Below, in pieces: positions 33,847 to 43,314 of a DNA stretch of 64,000 bases. The stretch lies in contig JAJFPB010000010.1 in assembly GCA_020881915.1 (NCBI GenBank), positions 1,426,001 to 1,490,000 on the forward strand, read 5' to 3'. Below the pieces are notes generated by a model, which was not told the origin of the DNA, did not search any database, and saw only the letters and a list, made by a program, of their open reading frames with translations. Position 1 is the stretch's first letter; the number at the start of each line of letters is the position of its first letter. Position numbers and translations under genes: made by a program. This DNA comes from Paramyrothecium sp. XJ0827. Its lineage: Eukaryota; Ascomycota; Sordariomycetes; Hypocreales; Stachybotryaceae.

Positions 33847-34413
33847 ATGGAGTGAGTTTGAAATAGCGAATAAGACGATTTTCGGGGCGAGCCAGCTGAC
33901 AGCCACTATCAGACGCAACGAGCCGGGCCCGCGACAAGTTATTGCAGGCCAATTCATCGATCCTCAAAAGCTGTCTTCTGTTCTAAACACCAAGCTGGGT
34001 AAAGGGACATACAAGGTTGAGGTATAGCCCCCGGCGCACCACCCACAATTTTCGTTTCTTTTTTCCCCCAACCCGAAAGGCTGCATAGTCACCTTGAAAT
34101 TGGGGTCTGATTGCGGTTCTAGATGCGACACAACAAGTTCTTCATATATGCACGAGAAAAGCTTTCGTCCGTAAGTATGTCTGTTTCGTCAGAGGAATGG
34201 TGGCTGACGTGGTCCGAAGGAAGAAATCAGTCTCTGCTATTACTGAGCAGCATTCGGGACTTTGGTGATGTTGTACAACAGAATCCTGCCAGGCGTGTGG
34301 CACACACACATGTCGCTCCCACAGCCTCCGACTTTATGTACAGTACGCGGCTTATTCGCCGAAACGAAACAGGAAAGAAAGAAAGAAAAAGAAGAAAAAA
34401 CTCCAATCAATAG
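33847..34413 (+). CDS. Small spliced gene, EMRHN-family protein A
   Basis: No known family recognised. A five-base first exon (ATGGA, 33847-33851) is followed by a 61-bp intron with donor GTGAGT, branch GCTGAC and acceptor ATCAG, then exon 33913-34021, a 101-bp intron (GTATAG, CTGAT, TCTAG) and exon 3 from 34123. Phase is kept at both joins. The first 54 residues include QFIDPQKLSSVLNTKLG and KVE-MRHNKFFIYAREKLS. This aligns without gaps to protein B at 35850-36020: Asp-Pro, two Leu, Gly and the block EMRHN coincide. The 3' end is uncertain. Read-through gives about 134 aa ending in a Lys/Arg-rich tail made by a GAAA repeat, while a donor GTAAGT at 34171 suggests one more intron. No signal peptide or membrane segment is seen. 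Function unknown. Confidence 0.55.
34373..34388 (+). repeat. (GAAA)4 microsatellite
   Basis: Four perfect GAAA units followed by A/G-rich DNA. It falls in the doubtful 3' part of small gene A. Confidence 0.7.
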
Positions 34414-35849
34414 ATTAGACAGGCTTGATTTCCATTAAGAATAGGTACAGAAGCATTTCCCTTGAAGCCGTGAGCAGCAAAGCGACGATACGTTTTGGGT
34501 CCACTCGGAGCCTATGGGGCCGACAGGACCCATCAGTGCCGACTGACGTTCAAATAGTGGATCACGGAGCTCCGGTCAATCCCGGAAACAAATCAGGCTC
34601 ATGTGAGAACCAGAGAATATCTGATGCTTAGAACGGTAAACCAGATCATAGTATCATGATCCGATCATGGTCTATTTCTTGCTTTCGACAAACCCCAGAA
34701 GACTCCCAGAAGACCTTCTGTTCAAAGATGCATGGGGGCCCGGGAAGACCCGTTTCAGACGCTTCCTCCTGTAGCTGCCAGGCATTGCAGCCGAATTGTT
34801 CAGCTCGGCGTCCAGACTGCATCAATGAGGGTGTGGTGCCAGACCAAAAGGGTGGCTGACAGACCATTGGACGCCTCCTCATGTGACAACGCCTGCTGAT
34901 TCGCAGCCACCAGCAGGTAGCCGGGGGGCCGCTCTTTGCGAGGCTCTGCCCTGACCCAACGCCTTATTGGATGCTAGTCATATGTTCTATCTTATTGGTG
35001 TCGAACACTTTAGTTGACGACCCGCGACTGCATCTGTGTGAGTAGCACCCGAAGCAAGGGAGCGAGGCAGACTGTGGCATTCTCGACTCTAGGTATGAAA
35101 TCTGGAACTAGGTACCTAAAGCATTCATGAACTCGACCCAACGATTTCATGGTCTGAAGCCATTCGAGATCTGTTCTCAGCTCTTACATGATTCAAGAAA
35201 AGACGAAGGCTCTATCTAGGAAGACTGGGCATCAGGGCGTCTTGGCCTTTCCCGTCCGTCCTCCCCACCACCGACTTGGAGGGTATCGAAAATGTCACCT
35301 TCGTGAGGCTGAGCAACACACCGAAGCGCTCGTCGCCCGCTCCGCATGATTCTAGGCCACCACAAGTGGCCGATAATATGACACTGGGTTCGCCGGTTGG
35401 GGAAGAACCTGACAGTAAGTCAGGGCCCTGAGACAGTAGTTGCGCCACAATCGCTCCTCTAGGACCGCCTCATTGAACTTATCGAAGTTCCCAAAGCGGC
35501 AACTCTTGCTAGCAAGCAAACAGCACGGTCAGGAGGACCTCCGAGGAATGTCGCAGCGGGACGCTGCTTTTTCGGCGGTAGGCTTTGCTCTGGGCCGCTT
35601 GCCCCTCGGGGGCTGGAGCCTCGTGTGTCGGTTGCGAGGACCAAACATTAACTGGCGATGCCCCCGGTTATCTAGTTCCGCTCAGTGGGACAAAGTTGCC
35701 CACAACTTCCTGAATCACATTGCAGTATCAACTCCTTTGTCATCCGTTCCTTTACCTTGGTTGTCCTGTCAACAAGACACGCTGCTCATAGCCTCGGGCT
35801 AGCATTCTCATACGTTATACCAGACCTGTTGGCAGTCGCACCTGGAACC
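34414..35849. other. Gene-poor stretch between small genes A and B
   Basis: No clear gene. A GGTACCT motif lies near 35110. A plus-strand frame at 35440-35802 begins (via TTG) with an RHN triplet, but the rest does not match A or B. Confidence 0.4.
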
Positions 35850-36020
35850 ATGCAGGCCCTTGAGATCCACGCCAAGGCCGTTACGGATCCCCGGTTGCTA
35901 ATCGCTATTCTTCGAAGCATCTATGGAATGGACAAATTCGAGATTGAGATGAGGCACAACAGATACTCCATTCGAACAGAGAGTTCGATCCAACTGGATC
36001 CGGTTCGGTTCCTCCATTGA
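35850..36020 (+). CDS. Small EMRHN-family protein B
   Basis: A 56-aa frame from ATG to TGA with no internal intron. The core TDPRLLIAILRSIYG then EIEMRHNRYSIR aligns to protein A over 29 positions without a gap: Asp, Pro, Leu, Leu, Gly, Glu, Met, Arg, His, Asn and a later Ile are identical, and Val/Ile and Tyr/Phe positions are conservative. The shared block uses different synonymous codons in the two genes (CGA versus AGG for Arg), which argues for protein-level constraint rather than recent DNA duplication. B lacks the intron that in A falls between Glu and Met. The true N terminus may lie further upstream behind an intron: an acceptor-like GGCAG at 35831-35835 precedes an in-frame Ala-Pro-Gly echoing the Pro-Gly of A. 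It could be a pseudogene or a fragment of a longer gene. Confidence 0.45.
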   Translation: MQALEIHAKAVTDPRLLIAILRSIYGMDKFEIEMRHNRYSIRTESSIQLDPVRFLH

Positions 36021-37151
36021 GATGAGGCGTATAGCCTTGGGAAACATTGCCCTCCCTAACTATTGATATAGGATCGACTTGCCATGAGCTGCGGCTCCCT
36101 CGAGAAAGGCCAACATCCGACTAGGGTTGCCCTACGGCCCCTTCGATGACTTCACAACTGGTATACGTCAAGATGTGATTGGCTTTCTCTATTTGTTTCT
36201 AGAATGCGATGTGATTTTTTTGCTTTGGGGGCCAGAGCCATGGAGTTTCTACACTTTGTCGACCTCGATGCGTCCGAGCCTTTTGTTATCAAACAGTGTA
36301 AGCGACGACACGAACATACCATGCAGCGAGAATGCGGCGGCCAGACACGAAATGAAAGCATTGGAAAGCTGTCATCGTCGTACAAAGTGGATTAAGGCAA
36401 TGAAGCGAGAAACTGGAAACTAGGTTGCGATTGCAGGAGTAACTCCGCAAAAGCCTTTAACCGTGCAGTGTCCGACAGTTTTTGGGTGCCGCAGCGCTCT
36501 TCTAGTTCCGCCACCCGCTGTCTCTCAGGGGCTTCTCCTATTTGCTTTATGCGGGTCCTGGTTTGTTGGAGTTTACCAGTGCTATTTTACATGCGAGCCC
36601 GGCTTTGAATTCATACATATATAGCTTCATGTTTTCCTGAAGAAATGAGAACTTACTTTGTTGACACTACTCTGCTTTCAGAGCAACCTCATAGTTGGCT
36701 CTGGGTTGATCCTCCGCCCAGAAGAGTTGGCGCATCATGATGCCTGCCTGTTTGGTTCTGCTGGACGGTGATGGACGGAAAACATCTGCCGGCCGCTTCC
36801 CCGCAGATTCAACGTCAGGGTTGTGCAAATCATTTGTAACAGAGTATTTTAGTTGGTTAGTTCGGACAAGATCTGATGCAGTGACCAGGATACCCCACGT
36901 AGAGCTTTCTTACGAGGACACCCACGGCATAATTAGTAGTCAACAGGTCTTACGATGTGTTTTCACGGACTTTCCAAGACCGAAGCTATTCTAGTTGAAG
37001 TGTCATCAACGGCCTCTGTGAAGATGGTAGTATATGAGTAATTCAAGAGCATGGAAATCATCCTTACCGCAGCGATATGCAGCCTCGTTGATCGAAGTTC
37101 TCAGCTTTAGCTGGCTATAATTGGGAAAACGATGTAAGACCGCCGGGAACC
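36021..37151. other. Intergenic upstream of GT90 gene
   Basis: 1.1 kb, A/T-richer than the flanks, with several short frames and no supportable gene. Confidence 0.45.
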
Positions 37152-38512
37152 ATGGCTTCCAAACTACGAACAAGACTTCAGTCGGTAATTCTTCTGGGAG
37201 TTTTGCTTGTCCTGCTATACAATGCATCGTCTTTGCTTTCAGAAACCACCTTCACACCCGCGAGAGTGAAGCACAACCACTCGTCATCACCAACGGGCAC
37301 CAGGAAAGTAGATGAGGTCTTGACCTTGACCGAGGCCGAATGCTCCAGAGCCTTCCCTGGCCTGACGAAGGAGATTGATGATGCCGTCACCCAGGGGCCT
37401 TTCGAGCTGACCTTCAAAGAAGGCGTGACCTTCCAAGCCAAGATCGAGTCTGGACAGGTACATCGTCTATCTTATGCAACCCTAAGTCTTGCATTTTTAC
37501 TTAGAATGCGTAGCTCTACGTGCTCCGGACTCCTGGAAAAGGCGAGCTCTCGGACACCATGCGCCATCGGCAGCTCGTGACTCTTCACCAGCTGCACCGC
37601 GCCATCGTCACCTCGCCCGAGCCGCTGCCCGACACTGCCTTCGCCTTTGCCGCGCACGACATCCCCCTCGCCGACTCCATGTCCTACGCCCGGCCCGCGG
37701 CATCGCCTTCTCGCAGGCGCGTCTGGCCAATGCCTCACTTCGCCTTCTGGTCGTGGCCGCTCCCGTTCATCGACTCCATTCCCTCGGCCGCGCGGGCCAT
37801 TGCCGCCATCGAGGCCGGCCTCCCCTTCCACGCCAAGCAACCCCGAGCCGTCTGGCGCGGGACGGCGTGGTTCAACAACGGCGCCGGGCCCAACCCGCGA
37901 CTGCGACAGGAGCTGTTGGCCGCGGCGAAAGGGCAGCCCTGGGCGGATGTGGAAGCCTTGAGCTGGACGACCAACAGCGCCAACGCCTCCAATGCGTTGA
38001 AGATTGAAGACTTCTGCCGCTACAAGTACATCATACAGACAGAGGGCATCGGCTACAGCGGCCGTTTGCACTTCCACCAGCTGTGCGAGAGTGTTCTGCT
38101 CACACCCGCGCTAGAGTGGATGCAGCACACGACGCATCTCGTTCGGCCCATCTTCTCGTCCACGCTACTCGGGACGCCGTCCCAGAAGCACCCCTCTAAG
38201 CGAGCTCGGGAGGCGTGGCCCGTGGAGGCGGCCCCAGACCAAGCAAACACCGTCTTTGTAGCCGGCGACTGGTCCGACCTCTCCGCGACGGTGAAGTGGC
38301 TGGAAGACAACCCCCTCGCTGCTGCAGGGATAGCCCAGCGGCAGAGGGGACTTTTTGCCGGCGGTGGATACTTGACCCCGGCGGCCGAGGTGTGTTACTG
38401 GAGGGCCATGCTCAAGGGTTGGTCTCGAGTGGTTAAGCTTGTTGGGGACGGGTGGAAGCAGACGGGGGTTCGCTTTGAGGAGTTCGTTACGGTTGGAGAA
38501 CTCCAACAGTAG
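37152..38512 (+). CDS. GT90 / CAP10-like glycosyltransferase
   Basis: Exons 37152-37457 and 37514-38512 (56-bp intron, donor GTACAT, branch CTAAG, acceptor GCGTAG) give 434 aa. The acceptor at 37513 is forced, because a TAG stop lies just before the frame resumes with LYVLRTPGKGEL. An N-terminal signal anchor (VILLGVLLVLLY, about 12-23) predicts a type II Golgi membrane protein. The CAP10-type core is visible: FAFWSWPLPFIDSIP near 178, AVWRGTAWFN near 218, and FCRYKYIIQTEGIGYSGRLHFHQLCESVLL near 275-305. The SDL-x4-KWLEDNPLAA block of the C-terminal lobe lies near 355. The first half of exon 2 is markedly C-rich. Family members transfer xylose, glucose or similar sugars; the acceptor here is unknown. 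It converges on the ArfGAP gene. Confidence 0.88.
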
Positions 38513-38710
38513 TCGAGTTCGCTTATACAATGTGGAAGAAAGAGTCGAAAGAGCAAGCTAGTTAGTTTCTTGAAAAGGAAGGGGTAAGCAATCAACTGAA
38601 AGTGTAAAGAATGATCATTAAGAATTGATATTTGCGGAGCTTATCATACAAATCGCCAATAGCTCGTATATGTACATTATACGGATTGGTATGCTTCAAC
38701 TCATATATCA

Positions 38711-40917
38711 TCATGCATGCCTCGCACTCAGACTTGCAAATGCGTCTGGGCTATGCCGTCCGTTCGTCCATGCCATATCATAACCTAGGTTCATGCTCTC
38801 GCGGCTAATCTTCCTGTCAGTTGAAAAGGGATCAGATGCCGTTGTCGCTGCTGAGTTCATGAATGGGTTCGTGCCGCTTGTCATAGGAAGTGTGGCGCTT
38901 CGAGCCGGTGGTCCCGGAACCGGGCTGACAGGTAGTGACTGAGAAGCAATTGGCTGAGTTTGCGTGATGATTGATGGCTGAGCAGGTTGGGTGAATTCCG
39001 AAACTGGCAATTGTTTCTGCGTCAGTTGAACCTGACCGTAAAGCGCCATGATGGAGGCTGTGTCAGGTCGCTGTGGCTGATAGTAATTCTGCTGCTGCTG
39101 CTGCGGCACCTGCGAGCTGAAAGGGTTGTTATGGTTCTGTTGCGCAGGGGACTGAACGGGGCTTGAGTAGAAAGGGTTCGTGTTAGCCATGAGGCTAGGC
39201 GAATGGTTCTGAAACGAAGTGGCTTGGAATTGCTCGGGAATCTGCCCAAGTGTAGGCGAAGCGATACGAGTTGGCGACCGTGCGAACGGATTGCTTGAAA
39301 GGCTTCCCTGGACCTGTCCCGTGTTGAGAGCCATCTGATGCTGAGGAGCTTGCAACTGGACAGGACTGCTCGTGGCGCTTGAAGTTGAGAGGAACGGGTT
39401 GTAGCTGGTCTGCAGTTGAGGTTGCTGTTGTTGCGCCATTTGAGGGAAGCTCGGACTGCTCTGGAAGCCCATCTGCTGATAGATTTGTGGGCTTGCAGGT
39501 ACTGGAGGAATAAACTGTTGTTGCTGCTGCTGATACATCAGCTGAGACGCCTGTTGGGACGCAGCACCCCCAGTATGGTTGGGGAACAGGGGTTGCGGCG
39601 GTTGAGGTGTAGATACATCCAAGCTTTGAAAAGCCTGACTGATCAAGTCCACCTGCTGATTCGGGGGCCCGAATGGATTTGTCGCTGTGTTGTACGGGTT
39701 TTTGGTCTGCAGGCTCCCGGTGGATTGGGCAGTCTGTGGCTGCGCCGGAGGGAGGGCATCGAAGGGGTTCGTTGAGACGCTCGAAGGGGTCGCCGGGCTT
39801 TGCCCAGTCTTTTGCGGTACTCCCATCCCAACTCCTAAACCGAATGACCCTTGCGTCAATGGAGTGAAAGACCTGGATGTGCGTAGCGGCCGTGGCGGCT
39901 CCACGATGCCTGGGGACCGCTTCTCGCCTTCGCCCAAGCGGACCAAGGCCTCGACAGCTCGATCAATATTTCCATTGACGCCTTTCAGAACGATGGCGTT
40001 CCGCTGCGCGTCAAGGAAGCCCATGTCTCGTAGTCGCACCAACTTCTTCTCCGTATCATCAGGACCATCGTAGTCCACTGTCGCCCCAAAGACCTTCGAA
40101 GGCTTGTTCGCAAGATGTGCGGGTGCTGTGTTGCGGTCGAATTCAGAGCCGGTCGAACTCCTGGCTTCCTTCTTGGATCGCGAAGACAGTGGAAATATGG
40201 ACGAGGCCGAACGGAAACCAAACTTCGTCGAGTTCTTTGGAGGAAGAGGAGGTGGCGTTCCCTCGTCCTCGAGGGTGTTCTTCGAGTACTTGGGGTTTGC
40301 TGCGACGTTGTTCATGTATTTTTGTCGAATGAATCGCTCCATTGCGGAATCGGCTTCGTCGGCGTCGACCGGCACGGGAGGCTTCTTGTTATCTGCATTG
40401 TAAATCTTGTTGGAAGCGACGTTGCCGACTTTTCTCATGTTCTAGTTCCCGTGTAAGTTTGCTTACACCAAGCCATCCATCAAGGGGTACGGGGCTCCTT
40501 ACGTCGACTTGCTCGTTGGACCAGCTATCCATGCTCAAGGACTTGACCTTCGAGATATGTGTGCCGAGCTTTCGGTGAATGGCGGCGCATCGCATGCACA
40601 GGAAGACACCCAGCTATTGAATCGAGGTCAGCAGCGCCCTTGGCAATGGTCTCGGTTTGTGAGAATGGCTCCGGAGGAGGGACGGGAAAACGCATACACT
40701 CCATGATGCCCAAGCTGTTGAGAATATGATAGATTAGCCAGTGCCCCTTGTGTGATCATTCAAGAATGCCGCTATGTGAAGCTGCCGAAGGAATTGATGT
40801 ACCTGGATTGGCGGCGTGACAGTCTGCGCACTGGTTGTTGCCAGGGATAGAGCGAACCAGATCTTGAAGACCCTTCTCATTGCGCGCCTGTTGGCGCTTG
40901 CTCAAAGCTCCAGCCAT
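38711..40917 (-). CDS. ArfGAP with UBA domain and NPF motifs (Gts1/SMAP type)
   Basis: Four exons, 40917-40803, 40714-40698, 40613-40503 and 40441-38711, encode 657 aa; introns are 88, 84 and 61 bp. Exon 2 is only 17 nt (second and third bases of Ala, then WASWS). Together exons 1-3 build the ArfGAP zinc finger C-x2-C-x16-C-x2-C (CADC...CMRC), followed by the arginine finger in [20 protein letters not shown] domain lies near residues 212-260 ([19 protein letters not shown]). The tail is Gln/Pro-rich with NPF or DPF motifs ([54 protein letters not shown]), which are ligands for EH-domain endocytic proteins. It should stimulate GTP hydrolysis on Arf and act in endocytic or Golgi traffic. S. pombe Ucp3 and yeast Gts1 are the nearest known architectures. 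Confidence 0.94.
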
Positions 40918-43314
40918 GTTGCGCCGACAGTCGGCGATATCGCGCCGTATCTGACAAGAGTGCGAGACAAATTTGTGGGTGTAACGTCGGGATTAAAGAT
41001 AGGAGAGGGGCGGCGAAGACACGGCCGAAGTGCACTCGGTTCAGGACCGGGCGACGTTGTGTATAAAGCTGCTGATGGTTCCAGACGACTAAACAACGGT
41101 CATGACGCTGGCAAAAGACGAATGAGCCGCGACGGTACACAACGTAGGCATGGGGGGAAGGGCGAAGACGGCGAGATCGAATTGGACGAGCATCCGTCAA
41201 CGTCGTCCGTCAATGACGATCTAGAGAAACAAGGGGGAAAAAAGAAAAGCACGTGGAGGAGGGAACGGGGAATGTACCATGGCTGCCCTCCACCTGTGTA
41301 AGCGTGCGATAATACCCCTTCACCTTAAGGCAGTCTAGAGCAGCGCTTTGCGGAGAAGACAGTGGCCGCTAATCTGAAGGAAGAAGCAGGAAAAAGGAGA
41401 AGTCGTCCAGGCTGGGCAGGTGTCGTGCCTCTGAAAAGCCAGAGAAGCCACTGAAGGCCTGCGAGTAATGGGCCTTTGGACTGGTGGATCGTTCGCTAAG
41501 GAATCCAGAGCCTCCACTAGCCACGGCGGGGAGGATGCCCTACGCTGAATCTGGGTGTAGCGTCAACTTTGGCGGCCAGGGGTCCTCAAGAATGGCGAGA
41601 CCAAAGCGTTGACTAAGGCACCTCCCTCCCTGAGGTGGTTCAGGGACTACCAACCTGAATCGCGTGGCGTTGGCGCGGGTAAACGCGAGCGAAAGTGTGA
41701 AGCCACCTGGAAGGAAAAATACGGGAACAAGAAATGGAAACAAAAAGAAAAAGGAACGAAGAGAGGAAGAGAGAAACAGAACTATCTCGTGGTACAGAAC
41801 AGGAGAAAAAGGCCAGCCAGATGTGATAATTCGCCAAGTCAGTCAAGTCTCATCTTTGGCACCTCGAAGTCACATCTGGGACACTCTCGCAGCCACCTCG
41901 TTGATGAGCTCAAGTGGTGACAAATAAACGACACCCCAAAGTCGGGAATTCACAAACAAACTGTACTAGAAGCGGCTGCTTCTACTCAAAATTTGTAGAG
42001 CATATCAATCAAATATGTCAAAACAACATCAACGTTATTCTAGAAAATTAATAGGCATTTTAAAACTTCAAAATGGGCCATTATTAACTATTATCTATGG
42101 TACTGGATTGGGATTTTGCGCTCCGCGATTTTTTGCTCGTTGCTCTGTGTCTTTGGGAGAATGAACGAACCCCTCAATTACTATGCGCTTGCGGATTATC
42201 GTATGAGGGCGAGTAATTGGTTGTGGCAGACACAACAATGACGAGCCAATTCCTCCAAAAGGCTGCCGATCCCGGCAACCGTTATGGGGCGGGCCGTTAC
42301 TGTTTAATGCGTTCTACGGGAAGGCTGGGAAGAAGCTGGTGGCGCGCTATGGGCGTCGACGCCGACCGAGCTAAAAACCTGCCTCCTCTCGGACACTGTT
42401 CAACGCGAGGCAGTCCGGCTTTGTGGTATTGGCTTTATGGTTTCCCCTCAAGCCAAGAGTAGGATCCATATAAGGGCTGGAGCAATTCGTTTAGGGCAGC
42501 ATGCAGAAGAGTGAGTAAAACTGGTAGTGACAGGTCTCAACTCGCATTTGTACGCGTATCAACCAGAGCTTCGGCTCCGTGGTTCGTCCAGGTACGTGCC
42601 TACCCAGGGATTAAAAGTGGGATTGCTTCGAGGTCTGCCTTCATTCAGAACCAGTGACGATTCGGAGTACGTACCACCGAGGTAAGCTTGGTCGAGCCGC
42701 AAGCCACATCCTGCCTCGAGGCACAAGGGGATGCAGGCGTCGCTTGATCTGTAGAGCTGATGGTCAATTTTCTGAATGGTTCAGACTCGCGGAGAAACAA
42801 TCGTTTGGGTCTGGAGCCAGAAAAAGTGATTGGGTGGTATAGTAGTTTCTGACGAACAGGTCCTGGGCCAGTGGTAGACGTCTCAGTTACTGCCAACAAA
42901 AGCAGCGCTCTGACGCGCCATTGTACCCAGTACGAAGCTCAACACGGGTCAGCCCCGCAACTGCGCCTCGGGCGTCGGGCGCATGTCAGCAACCGAAGGG
43001 AGGCTCCAAGTCGAGGTACCTGCCCTCCAAGACCTGGACCTGGACACGCTCGTAGCCTGGATCCCGGACGGATCGTAATTGGAAGCCCGGCCTCATCTTA
43101 CAACTTTCTGACTCTCGGACATTCCCTCTTTTCCGCAGCCTGCAGACTTTCCGTGTTTTCCCTGTCCCCAGAGACTTATTCGTGGCCTGATCTCTCCATG
43201 AAATGCTATGGAGAGCTGCCACTTTTGAATCATCAGCTACAATCCGAGCTTCCTGTCGCTTTTCGCATGCGCTTCTAGCACCCCTCTCCGCCTCATCCGT
43301 CATCGCTAGCCATC
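40918..43314. other. Intergenic, divergent promoters of ArfGAP and OSH3
   Basis: 2.4 kb with an A/T-rich island at about 41930-42110 and a perfect hairpin at 41967-41984. No gene is seen; frames on the purine-rich 41660-41840 stretch are compositional. Confidence 0.5.
41967..41984. repeat. Perfect hairpin TAGAAGC-ggct-GCTTCTA
   Basis: 7-bp arms and a 4-nt loop at the edge of the A/T-rich island. No neighbouring gene ends here, so it is not an obvious terminator. Confidence 0.6.

Noticed and set aside
35440..35802. Frame beginning with Leu/Met-Arg-His-Asn, suggestive of a third EMRHN-family member
   Set aside because: Only the RHN triplet matches. No Asp-Pro/Leu/Gly core could be found upstream in frame or behind a plausible intron.
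40816..41301. 161-codon plus-strand frame antisense to the ArfGAP start
   Set aside because: It overlaps the well-supported first ArfGAP exon and its promoter on the other strand; protein composition is unconvincing.
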